From Rossellomorea aquimaris (GTDB lineage: Bacteria; Bacillota; Bacilli; Bacillales; Bacillaceae_B), in contig NZ_JAIVAR010000002.1 in assembly GCF_020171925.1 (NCBI RefSeq), positions 620,001 to 684,000 of the forward strand: a stretch of DNA of 64,000 nt, read 5' to 3'. Positions 7,257 to 16,778 of the stretch are shown here, in pieces. The first letter of the stretch is position 1. Each line of letters starts with the position of its first letter. The position numbers were made by a program, and so were the translations under genes. The notes under the pieces are model-generated. The model had not been told where the DNA came from, searched no databases, and worked only from the letters and a program-made list of their open reading frames with translations.

Positions 7257-8276
7257 GTGTTTAATAAATTTAAGCCATACTTGATTGTGTTGATCAGTTT
7301 GGTTTCATTATTTTTCATCATCATTTTCAGCTCTGGAAGTGACATGATCATCCTAGATCCAAAAGGACCAGTCGGAGCTGTTCAGAAAGACCTTATCATG
7401 TTGTCGATTTATTACATGATCGGCATAATGGTTGTCGTCTTAGCATTCTTTACATTTATTCTATTAAAATATCGCAGCAGCCGGAATGGGGATTACAAAC
7501 CGGAAATGCACGGTAGTACGAAGCTTGAGATCATCTGGACGCTGATTCCTGTATTGATCGTCATCGCTTTATCAATCCCGAACACGAAGGCTCTTTATGA
7601 GTTGAGGGAAGCCCCTAAGGCGACTGCGCATAAAGATCCGATTGTGATCCATGCGACTGCGGTCGACTGGAAGTGGATCTTCAGTTATCCGGAAGAGGGG
7701 ATCGAGACGGTGAACTATGTCAATGTCCCTGAAGATCATCCGATTCTGTTCAAAGTGACCGCTGCCGATTCGATGGCATCATTCTGGGTTCCTCAGATCG
7801 GAGGCCAGATCTATGGAATGCCGGGCATGGTCAACGACTTATACTTACAGGCTGATGAGCCTGGTACGTATGCTGGGCGAAACTCCAACTTCACGGGTGA
7901 AGGCATGACGCACCAGAAGTTCGATTTCGTGGCGATGGAAGAAGGAAAGTATGAAGACTGGGTGGAAGACGTCCAGGACAGTGAGCCGAAGCTCGATGAA
8001 AAGACGTATGAAAAGCTGATGCTCCCTGGCACTGTTGAAAAAATGACCTTCTCATCCACGCATCTTTCCATCGTGGATCACGGAAAGAATCCAGAATACG
8101 CTTATGCGATCCGTGATAAATACGGTGTCACTGAAAAATCCCATGGTGCTGATGTGAATGCAGAATCAGGCCATAGCGGACACGGTGACCACGGAAGCCA
8201 CGAAGGTCATGATATGGATAAGGACCATGAAGATAGCCACGAGCAACATGAATCCAACGAAGGACATGACCACTAA
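7257..8276 (+). CDS. qoxA: Cytochrome aa3-600 menaquinol oxidase subunit II
   Basis: 339 residues, GTG start behind AGGAAGGTGA. An N-terminal hydrophobic segment is followed by LDPKGPVG, a second membrane helix, and the cupredoxin-like subunit II domain (VDWKWIFSYP...SFWVPQIGGQIYGMPGM), which lacks the CuA cysteine cluster as in quinol oxidases. Two oddities: the usual QoxA lipobox cysteine is absent (FSSGSD where a G-C-S type sequence is expected), and the C-terminus carries a ~40-residue His/Asp/Glu-rich tail. It is first of four tightly packed genes encoding the proton-pumping terminal oxidase of the plasma membrane. Confidence 0.93.
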   Translation: MFNKFKPYLIVLISLVSLFFIIIFSSGSDMIILDPKGPVGAVQKDLIMLSIYYMIGIMVVVLAFFTFILLKYRSSRNGDYKPEMHGSTKLEIIWTLIPVLIVIALSIPNTKALYELREAPKATAHKDPIVIHATAVDWKWIFSYPEEGIETVNYVNVPEDHPILFKVTAADSMASFWVPQIGGQIYGMPGMVNDLYLQADEPGTYAGRNSNFTGEGMTHQKFDFVAMEEGKYEDWVEDVQDSEPKLDEKTYEKLMLPGTVEKMTFSSTHLSIVDHGKNPEYAYAIRDKYGVTEKSHGADVNAESGHSGHGDHGSHEGHDMDKDHEDSHEQHESNEGHDH

Positions 8277-8294
8277 GAAAGGAGGGCATTCAAC

Positions 8295-10262
8295 ATGTTT
8301 GATTTCATTAAAGATAATCTCATTCTCAATGATCCATTGATCATCGGGGCGAATATTTCCATCGTCTTTACCGTCATCGCGATTGTCGCGTCCCTGACGT
8401 ACTTCAAGAAATGGAAATGGCTCTGGAACGACTGGATCACGAGTGTTGACCATAAAAAGATAGGTATCATGTATATCATTGCCGCATTGATCATGCTCTT
8501 CCGTGGAGGGGTCGATGCATTACTGATGAGGGCCCAATTAACGGTCCCGAATAACGAGTTCTTAACATCGCATCACTACAATGAAATCTTTACGACTCAT
8601 GGTACGATCATGATCCTGTTCATGGCGATGCCATTCTTGATCGGATTGATGAACGTTGTCGTACCATTGCAAATCGGTGCGAGGGACGTTGCCTTCCCGT
8701 ACTTGAATAACCTGAGCTTCTGGTCGTTCATGTTCGGTGCGATCTTGTTCAATATGTCATTCGTATTCGGTGGCTCACCGGATGCCGGCTGGACGAACTA
8801 CGCACCGCTTGCAGTCGAAGGAAGCCCTGGACCTGGAATCAACTATTACCTGCTTGGTCTGCAGATCTCAGGGATCGGTACGCTGATGACGGGGATCAAC
8901 TTTGTCGTAACCATCATCAAGATGCGTGCACCAGGCATGACGCTTCTTCGCATGCCGATGTTCACATGGACGACATTGATCACGGCGTTCATCATCGTGT
9001 TTGCTTTCCCGATCTTGACAGTAACACTTGCTCTTATGTCATTTGACCGTTTGTTCGGAACGCATTTCTTCACGCTGACGGACGGCGGGAACGCCATGCT
9101 TTGGTCGAACCTTTTCTGGTTATGGGGACATCCGGAAGTATATATCGTCATCTTGCCTGCTTTCGGTATTTTCTCAGAGATCATTGCTACATTTGCAAGA
9201 AAGACATTATTTGGTTATAAATCTATGATCATCTCACTTGCTGCCATTTCACTACTAAGCTTCGTCGTGTGGGTCCACCACTTCTTCACGATGGGCGGAA
9301 GTGCTGCAGTGAACAGTGTATTCTCGATCACGACCATGGCGATCGCCATACCGACCGGGATCAAGATATTCAACTGGCTCGGGACCCTGTATAAGGGAAG
9401 GATCGAATTCACGACCCCTATGATGTGGTCGGTCGCATTCATCCCGACATTCCTGATCGGTGGGGTGACTGGGGTCATGCTAGGTATGGCCGCAGCTGAC
9501 TTCCAATATCACAATAACTATTTCCTAGTGGCTCACTTCCACTATACGCTGATTGCCGGTGTCGTATTTGCCTGCTTCGCAGGTCTTGTCTACTGGTATC
9601 CGAAGATGTTCGGTATCAAGATGAACGAACGCATCGGAAAATGGGCATTCTGGTTATTCTCAATCGGATTCAACGTATGTTTCCTTCCGCAATTCGTATT
9701 AGGTTTTGCGGGTATGCCAAGACGTGTGTACACGTATGGTCCTGAAGATGGATGGACAGCACTCAATGTCATCTCATCTGTCGGAGCGGCAGCGATGGGT
9801 ATCGGATTCATGGTCATCGTCTACAACGTGTACTACAGCTACCGTTACTCTGAAAGAGAAGTGTCTGGCGACGCTTGGGACGGACGCACACTTGAATGGG
9901 CGACTAGCTCAGCGATTCCGCCTCACTACAACTTCGCGCATGTGCCTGAGGTGAAGAGTGTCGATGCTTTCTATTACATGAAGCAAGAACGAAAAGATAC
10001 GGCTAAAAGCAGTGAGAAGGCTGATTATAAGCCAATCCATATGCCGCACAATGCGGGGGCACCATTCATCATGTCCGGCTTCTTCTTTGTCGCAGGATTC
10101 GGACTCGTATTCGAATTATGGTGGATGGCGATCCTTGGCCTAATCGGTATCCTTGGAACGATGGCTCAGCGCTCACTCACTTCACACGAATACGATAAAG
10201 GGTACTATGTAAGCGTGGAAGAAATCGAAGAAACTGAAAATCGCTTTAAGAGGGAGGCGTGA
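8295..10262 (+). CDS. qoxB: Cytochrome aa3-600 menaquinol oxidase subunit I
   Basis: 655 residues, full length for QoxB. It is a heme-copper oxidase subunit I with about 14-15 predicted helices. Histidine ligands are in HGTIMI (low-spin heme), [10 protein letters not shown] (cross-linked CuB His-Tyr), VHHFF (CuB) and HFHYTLI (heme a3/low-spin). It carries the catalytic site reducing O2 to water with menaquinol electrons. The ribosome site GGAGGG lies 8 bp before ATG 8295, 18 bp after qoxA. Confidence 0.96.
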   Translation: MFDFIKDNLILNDPLIIGANISIVFTVIAIVASLTYFKKWKWLWNDWITSVDHKKIGIMYIIAALIMLFRGGVDALLMRAQLTVPNNEFLTSHHYNEIFTTHGTIMILFMAMPFLIGLMNVVVPLQIGARDVAFPYLNNLSFWSFMFGAILFNMSFVFGGSPDAGWTNYAPLAVEGSPGPGINYYLLGLQISGIGTLMTGINFVVTIIKMRAPGMTLLRMPMFTWTTLITAFIIVFAFPILTVTLALMSFDRLFGTHFFTLTDGGNAMLWSNLFWLWGHPEVYIVILPAFGIFSEIIATFARKTLFGYKSMIISLAAISLLSFVVWVHHFFTMGGSAAVNSVFSITTMAIAIPTGIKIFNWLGTLYKGRIEFTTPMMWSVAFIPTFLIGGVTGVMLGMAAADFQYHNNYFLVAHFHYTLIAGVVFACFAGLVYWYPKMFGIKMNERIGKWAFWLFSIGFNVCFLPQFVLGFAGMPRRVYTYGPEDGWTALNVISSVGAAAMGIGFMVIVYNVYYSYRYSEREVSGDAWDGRTLEWATSSAIPPHYNFAHVPEVKSVDAFYYMKQERKDTAKSSEKADYKPIHMPHNAGAPFIMSGFFFVAGFGLVFELWWMAILGLIGILGTMAQRSLTSHEYDKGYYVSVEEIEETENRFKREA

Positions 10263-10264
10263 AT

Positions 10265-10876
10265 ATGGCACATAGCACAAATGTAGATCCAAACACGCCA
10301 CTGGAATATCAATCGGAAATCGGGAAGCTGAACATCTTCGGCTTCTGGATCTTCCTCGGAGCGGAAATGGCGCTGTTCGCGACCATTTTCGCGACATTCT
10401 TCGCCTTAAAAGGTGGAAACGTCGACGGACCGATGCCTGGTGAAGTGTTTGATCTTACGAATACGATCATCATGACGATGCTACTATTGATCAGTAGTTT
10501 TACGTCTGGTTTATCGATCAATGAATTAAGAAGAAGAAACGTCAAAGGGATGATGGTCTGGTTGATCATCACATTGCTCTTCGGCGCAGGGTTCCTTTAC
10601 ATGGAGATCTCGGAGTTCATCCACTTGATCCATGAAGGAGCTGCCATGGGGACCAACGCATACTGGTCATCGTTCTATCTGTTGACAGGTACGCACGGAC
10701 TTCACGTATCTATGGGGATCATGTGGATCTTACTTGTGATGTTCCAAGTGAAGAAACAGGGATTGAACCCTGATACTGCTAAAAAACTATTTGTATCCAG
10801 CTTGTACTGGCACTTCCTTGACTTCGTCTGGATTTTCGTGTTTACAAGCGTGTACTTACTAGGGATGGTGGGATAA
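10265..10876 (+). CDS. qoxC: Menaquinol oxidase subunit III
   Basis: 203 residues, five predicted membrane helices, subunit III family (FGFWIFLGAEMALFATIF; GTHGLHVSMGI). It starts at ATG 10265, 2 bp after the qoxB stop, with GGGAGGCG upstream. An alternative GTG at 10259 overlaps the qoxB stop but is too close to the ribosome site. The stop shares its last base with the qoxD start. Confidence 0.94.
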   Translation: MAHSTNVDPNTPLEYQSEIGKLNIFGFWIFLGAEMALFATIFATFFALKGGNVDGPMPGEVFDLTNTIIMTMLLLISSFTSGLSINELRRRNVKGMMVWLIITLLFGAGFLYMEISEFIHLIHEGAAMGTNAYWSSFYLLTGTHGLHVSMGIMWILLVMFQVKKQGLNPDTAKKLFVSSLYWHFLDFVWIFVFTSVYLLGMVG

Positions 10877-11169
10877 TGTCACATAACAACCACAGCCGTA
10901 TACCTTGGACTCAAGTCATTGGATTTATTTTGTCGGTAGGATTGACGTTCCTTGCTGTCTGGTGGGGACTTTACACAGATCTTGCGTACGGTACGATCGT
11001 CGCGATTGTCTTCGTCCTTGCTTTCCTGCAAGCGGCAATCCAGTTGTTTATGTTCATGCACGTAACAGAAGGAGAAGGCAAATGGCAGGTAGGGAAGATG
11101 CTTTCAGCAAGCTTCATCGCCATCGTCATCGTAGCCGGATCCGTCTGGGTCATGAGCAGCATGCACTAA
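10876..11169 (+). CDS. qoxD: Menaquinol oxidase subunit IV
   Basis: 97 residues, three predicted helices, matching the small subunit IV of the aa3-600 oxidase. Start and upstream stop overlap as TAATG, a typical coupling arrangement. It completes qoxABCD in the canonical order. Confidence 0.93.
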   Translation: MSHNNHSRIPWTQVIGFILSVGLTFLAVWWGLYTDLAYGTIVAIVFVLAFLQAAIQLFMFMHVTEGEGKWQVGKMLSASFIAIVIVAGSVWVMSSMH

Positions 11170-11216
11170 GAGTGGGACATGGGGACAGGTTCACTGTCCC
11201 AGTGATACAGAATATG

Positions 11217-11254
11217 AAAAGGAAGCTTCCAAAAAGGGAAGCTTCCTTTTTTAG
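11217..11254 (+). terminator. Terminator of qoxABCD
   Basis: GGAAGCTTCC / GGGAAGCTTCC stem with A-rich left flank and TTTTTT on the right. A second small hairpin (GGGGACAG...CTGTCCC, about 11180-11200) lies between the stop codon and this stem. Confidence 0.85.
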
Positions 11255-11397
11255 TTGAAGAGGGTTTTATTCCATAAGGATCGTCTATTCAATAATTATT
11301 TAGTAAGCCCATCGTACATACAGATCCAATTAGATGGTTATATTCCATATTCAACGAAATCAGCGGGCTCATGTCGAATCTTAGGAGAAAAAAGTGA

Positions 11398-11446
11398 TTG
11401 ACGTTGGAATAAACTTACAATAAAATAATGATTGATTAATCAATCA
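11398..11446 (+). promoter_or_regulatory. Promoter and 18-bp perfect palindromic operator of the TetR-MFS operon
   Basis: TTGACG, 17-bp spacer, TAAAAT (11421-11426), followed 2 bp later by the perfect palindrome TGATTGATTAATCAATCA (11429-11446) over the expected transcription start. This is the classic layout for autorepression by the TetR-family gene that follows. The 11255-11397 stretch upstream shows nothing recognisable. Confidence 0.75.
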
Positions 11447-11469
11447 ATTTTGAATTGGGGGTCAACAAC

Positions 11470-12090
11470 ATGCCTGCTTCACTTTCAGTCCATGAAAAAA
11501 AGAAACGAAAAAGAACCGCGATCCTTCAAGCGGCGGTGAAATTATTCAGTGAGAATGGCTTCGCTGAAACGCCTGTCGCTGCCATTGCCAAAGAGGCTGG
11601 AGTCAGCTTTGGGACCGTGTTTACGTACTTTGAAACAAAGGAAGTGCTTTTCCATGCTACCATCTTGGAACCACTCGAAGAAATCAAGCCTTATTTTTAC
11701 GACATAGAAGAGCGTTATAGCGGCAGCCCATTGGAGAAGGTAAAGGGAATGATTCTCTGCCAGGTCGAGCTGTTTTCCAAGAGAAAAGAATATTTGCGCC
11801 TCATTCAGCAGGTACTGGCAAGGCCCGATCGATATCCCGATCTCTTCAAGGAACTCGATGACTTTGTGAATGTGTTCATTGACCGTCTCGCTCCCATCAT
11901 CATAAAGGGGCAGGAGGAAGGCGTCTTTTACAAAGGTTCACCTGCCCTCATCGCACAGTCCTATCTTTCCCTGATCAACGGAATGAGGCTGACATTCATC
12001 GACGAATACACCAATCTATTCTGGATGGATATGAAGATCCAGGCGCTGAGACTCTTTGGTCCTGCACATAATGAATGGGAGGAATCATGA
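11470..12090 (+). CDS. TetR/AcrR-family transcriptional repressor
   Basis: 206 residues. The N-terminal helix-turn-helix (AILQAAVKLFSENGF...VAAIAKEAGVSFGTVFTYFETKEVLF) is at about residues 12-55, followed by a helical ligand-binding domain. ATG 11470 lies 8 bp after GGGGGT; a TTG at 11455 in the same frame is inside that ribosome site. It overlaps the transporter downstream by ATGA, so the two are translated together. Its ligand is probably a substrate of that transporter. Confidence 0.88.
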   Translation: MPASLSVHEKKKRKRTAILQAAVKLFSENGFAETPVAAIAKEAGVSFGTVFTYFETKEVLFHATILEPLEEIKPYFYDIEERYSGSPLEKVKGMILCQVELFSKRKEYLRLIQQVLARPDRYPDLFKELDDFVNVFIDRLAPIIIKGQEEGVFYKGSPALIAQSYLSLINGMRLTFIDEYTNLFWMDMKIQALRLFGPAHNEWEES

Positions 12091-13376
12091 TGAAACTGAG
12101 AGAGATTCATCCTAATATCAAATTGAGGCTCGTGATGCAATTCCTTGGAGGACTTATCACAATGGCGGTCATCCCGTTCCTTGCCATCTACTTTGCAGGG
12201 AAAATCGGGTCGACTGCGACCGGGATCATCCTCATCTTGATTGTCGTCAGCGGGGTGATCGGGGGATTTCTAGGCGGGCATATCTCGGACCGAGTGGGTC
12301 GGAGGAAGATCATGATCTATGCAGAGGCAGGAATAGCGGCTTCATATATCCTGATTGCACTCTGTAACTCACCTTGGTTCGATCTCCCTTATGTTTCCGC
12401 CGCCTTCTTTGTCATCAATATGTTCTGTGGCGGGATGTTCCAGCCTGCGGCACAGGCGATGATCATTGATGTGACGGACTCCGAATCAAGAAAGCTTGTG
12501 TTCACCATCAGCTATTGGCTTGGAAATCTTGCGACCGCCCTCGGAGGCATCATCGGGGCATTTCTATTTAAATCCTATCTATTTGAACTATTCATCGGGG
12601 TATCATTCATATCACTTCTATCCGTCCTGGTCACTCTTTACTTCATCACCGAGACCTACACACCCGAGCCTTCTACCAGCCGCTCGACCGCTCCATCCGC
12701 CACTTCATCACGAGGCATGCTTCACGGCTACGTGGCCGTATTGAAAGATAAGCTATTCATGTTCTATATCGTAGGGGCCATTTTCATCTTCACCTTGGAG
12801 CAATCATTGTCCAATTATGTTGGGATTCGCCTTGAAAGGGATATTCCCGAACAAAGCGCTTCCTTATTGGGCTTTGATTTTACCCTGGACGGAACGAAGA
12901 TGCTTGGATTCCTGAAAACAGAAAACACGCTGCTCGTTGTCCTACTGTCCACGGTTGTGTTATTCCTATTTAAAAAATGGAAGGACCGCTGGACGCTCGT
13001 CACAGGAATGATGGTCTTCTCGGTTTGTTTCGCTGCACTTGCGTTTACAAACAGTATCATCCTACTCTTTATCCTGATCTTTGTGGGGACGATCGGAGAG
13101 TTGATGTATGTGCCGATCAAGCAGGCGATGATCGGGGATTTGGCTCCGGCGAACGCCCGCAGCACGTATATGGCGTTTTACAGCCTCACCTTTTACGGGG
13201 CGATGATCATCGCGTCCCTATTGATCATCATCGGAGAATGGATCAGTCCGGTCATGATGGGTGGCATCCTCCTGTTCTTCGGAGTCACGGGCTCATTCTT
13301 GTACTATCTCATTACGAAATCACTGCAATCCGGTACACCTGCAGTAACTGAAGTGAAAACGTCGGTTTCATCGTAA
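12087..13376 (+). CDS. MFS transporter (drug/metabolite efflux)
   Basis: 429 residues, about 12 hydrophobic segments, with the MFS loop motif GGHISDRVGRRK after helix 2. Start ATGATG overlaps the TetR stop, with GGGAGGAATC upstream. The large central loop is rich in Ser/Thr/Pro. Operon with a TetR regulator suggests an inducible exporter; the substrate cannot be read from the sequence. Confidence 0.85.
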   Translation: MMKLREIHPNIKLRLVMQFLGGLITMAVIPFLAIYFAGKIGSTATGIILILIVVSGVIGGFLGGHISDRVGRRKIMIYAEAGIAASYILIALCNSPWFDLPYVSAAFFVINMFCGGMFQPAAQAMIIDVTDSESRKLVFTISYWLGNLATALGGIIGAFLFKSYLFELFIGVSFISLLSVLVTLYFITETYTPEPSTSRSTAPSATSSRGMLHGYVAVLKDKLFMFYIVGAIFIFTLEQSLSNYVGIRLERDIPEQSASLLGFDFTLDGTKMLGFLKTENTLLVVLLSTVVLFLFKKWKDRWTLVTGMMVFSVCFAALAFTNSIILLFILIFVGTIGELMYVPIKQAMIGDLAPANARSTYMAFYSLTFYGAMIIASLLIIIGEWISPVMMGGILLFFGVTGSFLYYLITKSLQSGTPAVTEVKTSVSS

Positions 13377-13379
13377 AAA

Positions 13380-13409
13380 AAGACGCGGGGGGATGTCCTC
13401 GCGTCTTCT
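13380..13409. terminator. Terminator between MFS gene and cotF-like gene
   Basis: AAGACGCG / CGCGTCTT stem with A-run on the left and TCTC on the right, placed between convergent genes. Confidence 0.75.
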
Positions 13410-13414
13410 CAACG

Positions 13415-14053
13415 TTAATGTGGCATGTTCCCAGGTGGTTGCGGGACTGTTGTGTAGCTTTGCAGCATCGCCGTCATATCCTGATTATTCAACTGCGGTA
13501 CTTGATAGTAGCCGTGCTTATTCTGATACAGGAATATTTCGTAGCTCATCTCGATGAAATTCGGCACACTGTCTGCGACGACCCGACGCAGGATGGGATT
13601 GGTCATTTCCAGGGCGGTCATCGCAAGGAGCGTCGCGAGTGACTTGGTCTGCCCCAGCATATAAGCGGAAAGGCCTTTGTCTGACAGTTCATTGACCGAT
13701 TGGTTCGGTTTTTTCGGTTGCCCCGGTTTGATTCCATATACGGCATCGTTGTTTTGGTTCATTTTATATTGTTGTGTCGGTACCTGTGGGTCTTGTCCTG
13801 TCGAAAAGGTTCCGACGATCGTATTGTACATCGTTGTCACGAAATCGGTCTGGCGCTTGACGATGTCTTTCAATTCCGGGTCCTTTATATGTTGATCATA
13901 CATTTGATATTGATCCAGCATGCTGATGATGCCTGCAATGATTTCGTGGGCATCGAATAATTCGTGTCCGCCATGGTTCTGATTCATCCCATAGGCTTGT
14001 TTATTGGCCATTTGATTTCCTGGCTGTTGTGGTTGATTTTGCTGATTGAACAT
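13415..14053 (-). CDS. Spore coat protein, CotF family
   Basis: 212 residues. The Gln/Asn-rich N-terminus (about 30 residues) precedes a coat-F domain containing LFDAHEIIAGIISMLDQYQMY and a second four-helix-like half (SDKGLSAYMLGQTKSLATLLAMTALEM). The family has a ferritin-like fold and is found in spore coats. A strong AGGAGGG ribosome site lies 8 bp before ATG 14053. It is monocistronic and presumably expressed late in the mother cell; no sigma-K promoter was identified with confidence. Confidence 0.85.
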   Translation of the reverse strand: MFNQQNQPQQPGNQMANKQAYGMNQNHGGHELFDAHEIIAGIISMLDQYQMYDQHIKDPELKDIVKRQTDFVTTMYNTIVGTFSTGQDPQVPTQQYKMNQNNDAVYGIKPGQPKKPNQSVNELSDKGLSAYMLGQTKSLATLLAMTALEMTNPILRRVVADSVPNFIEMSYEIFLYQNKHGYYQVPQLNNQDMTAMLQSYTTVPQPPGNMPH

Positions 14054-14221
14054 GATGTTTCCCTCCTAAATAGTCGTTGACATCGTAGTTAGAATCCCCT
14101 TTTGAAGATGATTCATGTACGTCTTGCCCATGGAAAAAAGTTGATGGGATTGAGATTGACTTTAATACATCAGGGACAGTCCGAATATAATAGGGGGAGA
14201 AATCCGTGAGGTGGTTAAAAA

Positions 14222-14851
14222 ATGAGTGTATTCATCAGTTATATTCTGTTGGGGTTATCGCTGTCGGCACCGATGGGACCAATCAACGCCCTGCAATTGG
14301 ACAAGGGCATACGGTTCGGATTCTGGCATGCCTGGCTCGTAGGCGTAGGCGGCATGGCAGCGGACGCCGTCTTCATGCTCCTGATCTTTTTCGGGCTTGC
14401 CCAATTTGTGGACACGCCCATCGTCCAGTTATTTTTATGGATGTTCGGTTTTTTCGTCCTGGTCTATACAGGATTGGAAAGCGTCCTCAAAGCAGGGGAT
14501 GCAAGCAATCAGCATAAATCTTCACAAAATGAGACGAAATCTAAAGCATTCCGTACCGGTTTTTTCATGGCCATTTCCAATCCTCTCAGCATATTGTTCT
14601 GGCTCGGCATCTATGGATCCATCCTCGCGAAGACGTCCAGTCATTATGAGGGCTGGCAGATCTTGATCTACAGCATGGGAATTTTTCTTGGGATCACGCT
14701 TTGGGATTTTGTGATGGCATCCGTCGCAGCAGGGACAGGCAGGTGGTTCAATCCATCCATCATCCGGCTGATCTCGATCATTTCAGGCATCGTGCTGATC
14801 GGCTTCGGGGTCTATTTCGGTGTACAGGCTGCCCGCATTTTGATCGGCTAG
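14222..14851 (+). CDS. LysE/RhtB-family amino-acid exporter
   Basis: 209 residues, six predicted helices, with the family's GxxxxxPxGPxN-like N-terminus (LGLSLSAPMGPINALQLDKG) and NPLSILFWLGIYGS in the middle. Members export amino acids such as lysine, threonine or homoserine across the plasma membrane. GTGAGGTGG precedes ATG 14222. Substrate unknown. Confidence 0.85.
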   Translation: MSVFISYILLGLSLSAPMGPINALQLDKGIRFGFWHAWLVGVGGMAADAVFMLLIFFGLAQFVDTPIVQLFLWMFGFFVLVYTGLESVLKAGDASNQHKSSQNETKSKAFRTGFFMAISNPLSILFWLGIYGSILAKTSSHYEGWQILIYSMGIFLGITLWDFVMASVAAGTGRWFNPSIIRLISIISGIVLIGFGVYFGVQAARILIG

Positions 14852-14914
14852 ACAGACACCCATTTCTCCTTCTCCTAATAGGATAGTGTGTAATTGTTAG
14901 GAGGGATTCACTGG

Positions 14915-15655
14915 ATGTTATATAGAAAAACATGGATAGATGAACATATTGGGGAACTACCCCAGTGGCAGCAGCATGCTTATACCCATTTTTCAAACAT
15001 GATGGTTGATGACCAACAACCCTATCCTTGTGTTCCTGGGATACAAGGATTTTTAAAAGATACATTGCGTTTTGGTTTTGCAGGAGATCCACGAAACGCT
15101 GAATCAATTGAAGAGCTTGCGACTTTCCTGCAGGACTATGGAGAAATCTCGCGGGGGACGGGGGATTATGCCTCCCTGGTCGTGTTCTTCGATTCGGAAG
15201 AGTTGAACGGGACTTCCACCGAACAGTATGAAGATCTATTCTGGTCTGTCTTGAACCGTGTGCATGAACTGGATGAAACACCTTGGCCGGATGAAATCTC
15301 AAAGGATCCGCACGATCATACATGGGAGTTCTGCTTCAACGGAGAGCCTTATTTTGCCTTTTGTGCGACTCCTGCACACGATGCCCGTAAAAGCCGTCAC
15401 TTCCCTTATTTACTCCTCGCATTTCAGCCGCGCTGGGTATTCGATAAAATCAATTCGTCCACACCATTCGGGCAAAAATTGAAAAAAGTGATCCGCAAGC
15501 GGCTGGCGGAATTCGATGAAATCGACGTGCACCCGAGCCTGAAATGGTACGGTCAGGAGGATAACCATGAATGGGAACAGTATTTCCTCCGTGACGATGA
15601 TTCATCACTTTCGAAATGTCCATTCCTCAATAGCCTCAAGAAGCTTAAGAGTTGA
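14915..15655 (+). CDS. YqcI/YcgG-family protein
   Basis: 246 residues, soluble. The pattern YPCVPGIQGFLKDTLRFGFAGD, WEFCFNGEPYFAFCATPAH, SRHFPYLLLAFQPRWVFD and a C-terminal FLRDD...KCPF matches the YqcI/YcgG family, known mostly from Bacillus and actinobacteria and lacking a defined function to my knowledge. ATG 14915 follows AGGAGGG. It lies about 60 bp after the LysE gene and could be read through from it. Confidence 0.75.
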   Translation: MLYRKTWIDEHIGELPQWQQHAYTHFSNMMVDDQQPYPCVPGIQGFLKDTLRFGFAGDPRNAESIEELATFLQDYGEISRGTGDYASLVVFFDSEELNGTSTEQYEDLFWSVLNRVHELDETPWPDEISKDPHDHTWEFCFNGEPYFAFCATPAHDARKSRHFPYLLLAFQPRWVFDKINSSTPFGQKLKKVIRKRLAEFDEIDVHPSLKWYGQEDNHEWEQYFLRDDDSSLSKCPFLNSLKKLKS

Positions 15656-15682
15656 AGCACGGTGCTTTGGCTCTTTTTTATT
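15653..15682 (+). terminator. Weak terminator after the YqcI/YcgG gene
   Basis: AAGCAC / GTGCTT hairpin beginning at the stop codon, then TGGCTCTTTTTT. Confidence 0.5.
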
Positions 15683-15794
15683 TGGTGAAATCCCCTTTGA
15701 GGACGGAAAGCGAGTGATTCCAACATGAACCAGGCCAGAATGTTTTTTCAGGTGAAAGGAGAAAGTAAAGAAGTAAACAGAAGGAGGCTTGCTC

Positions 15795-16739
15795 ATGCTT
15801 AACGTACAACCTAACTGCTGGAGCGAACATGATGAGTTGAAAGCGGTCGTCGTTTGTTCACCGACCACCTTGGACGTTCCCGATCAGCGCACGGCAGACT
15901 ATGTCGGCTGGGAGAGACCGGTGCAACAGGAGAAAGCACATGAAAGTCATGAAGAGATGGTAAAGGCGATGGAGGATGAAGGTGTAAAGGTCATCGACTA
16001 TTCCAAGTATTTAAAGGGGGAACATGCAGAACTGAATCCCCATCTGATCAACCGGGTGTTTGTACGGGATTTGGCATGTGTCTATGGAAATACATTGATT
16101 CCCGGAGATGCAGGTGCCACGATGCGGGCACCGGAGTATGTTCACAGCCATGGACTCTTCCAGGAATGGTTTGATGACGAAACATTCCCGATCAAGGCCA
16201 ACAACGATATGAAAGCATTGGAAAATGGGGATGTCTTCGTCCTCAATAAAGATACTGTTTTCATCAATACAGGTCTCCGGACAAGCATCGAAAGCCTCGA
16301 GGCTATAAAAGGCCGGATCTTCAAGGCGGGGTTCTCTGAAATCGGCGTGATCGATTTGCCGAGGAAGGGAGAGACGATGCATCTTGATATGAACTGCAAC
16401 GTCGTAGGTCCCAATCTTTTGGTTGGGAAAAGTTATATGCGTTTATTTCCGGTGCAAGTCGTGACAAGTAGCGGCTCAACGTACACCATGGCTGGTGACT
16501 TCCTGCAGCGCCATGGATTTGAGGTGCTATGGACCGATCACGTCAAACACACCGTCGCCGATATCAATTTCCTCAATATCAATCCGGAGACGATTCTGGT
16601 GAGTACAAAAATCAACAAAGCCATTCTGCGTGAACATCCCACGTTCAAGAAAATGAAGATCATCGAAGTGGATGTGGATGAATTGGAAAAAGGCGGCGGA
16701 GGCATCCGCTGTATGACGCTTCCTTTGGAACGGCGATAA
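15795..16739 (+). CDS. Amidinohydrolase/amidinotransferase-superfamily enzyme (arginine deiminase/DDAH-like)
   Basis: 314 residues. Superfamily catalytic elements are visible: R91-D92 in RVFVRDLACVYGN, H196-x-D198 in MHLDMNCNVV, and nucleophile C306 in GGGGIRCMTLP. These enzymes use a Cys-His-acid triad on guanidino carbons (arginine, dimethylarginine, agmatine). It is shorter than the ~410-residue classical ArcA, and no arcB/arcC/arcD genes are nearby, so an ArcA role in fermentation is unlikely. AAGGAGG precedes ATG 15795. A second, divergent family member is at about 50.4 kb. Confidence 0.8.
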   Translation: MLNVQPNCWSEHDELKAVVVCSPTTLDVPDQRTADYVGWERPVQQEKAHESHEEMVKAMEDEGVKVIDYSKYLKGEHAELNPHLINRVFVRDLACVYGNTLIPGDAGATMRAPEYVHSHGLFQEWFDDETFPIKANNDMKALENGDVFVLNKDTVFINTGLRTSIESLEAIKGRIFKAGFSEIGVIDLPRKGETMHLDMNCNVVGPNLLVGKSYMRLFPVQVVTSSGSTYTMAGDFLQRHGFEVLWTDHVKHTVADINFLNINPETILVSTKINKAILREHPTFKKMKIIEVDVDELEKGGGGIRCMTLPLERR

Positions 16740-16744
16740 GAAAA

Positions 16745-16774
16745 GATGGACTTGTCATGTTCCGACAAGTCCAT
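16745..16774. terminator. Terminator between convergent genes
   Basis: Perfect stem GATGGACTTGTC / GACAAGTCCATC. On the minus strand it is followed by TTTTCTT, so it best serves the HxlR-family gene. Confidence 0.75.
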
Positions 16775-16778
16775 CCCG

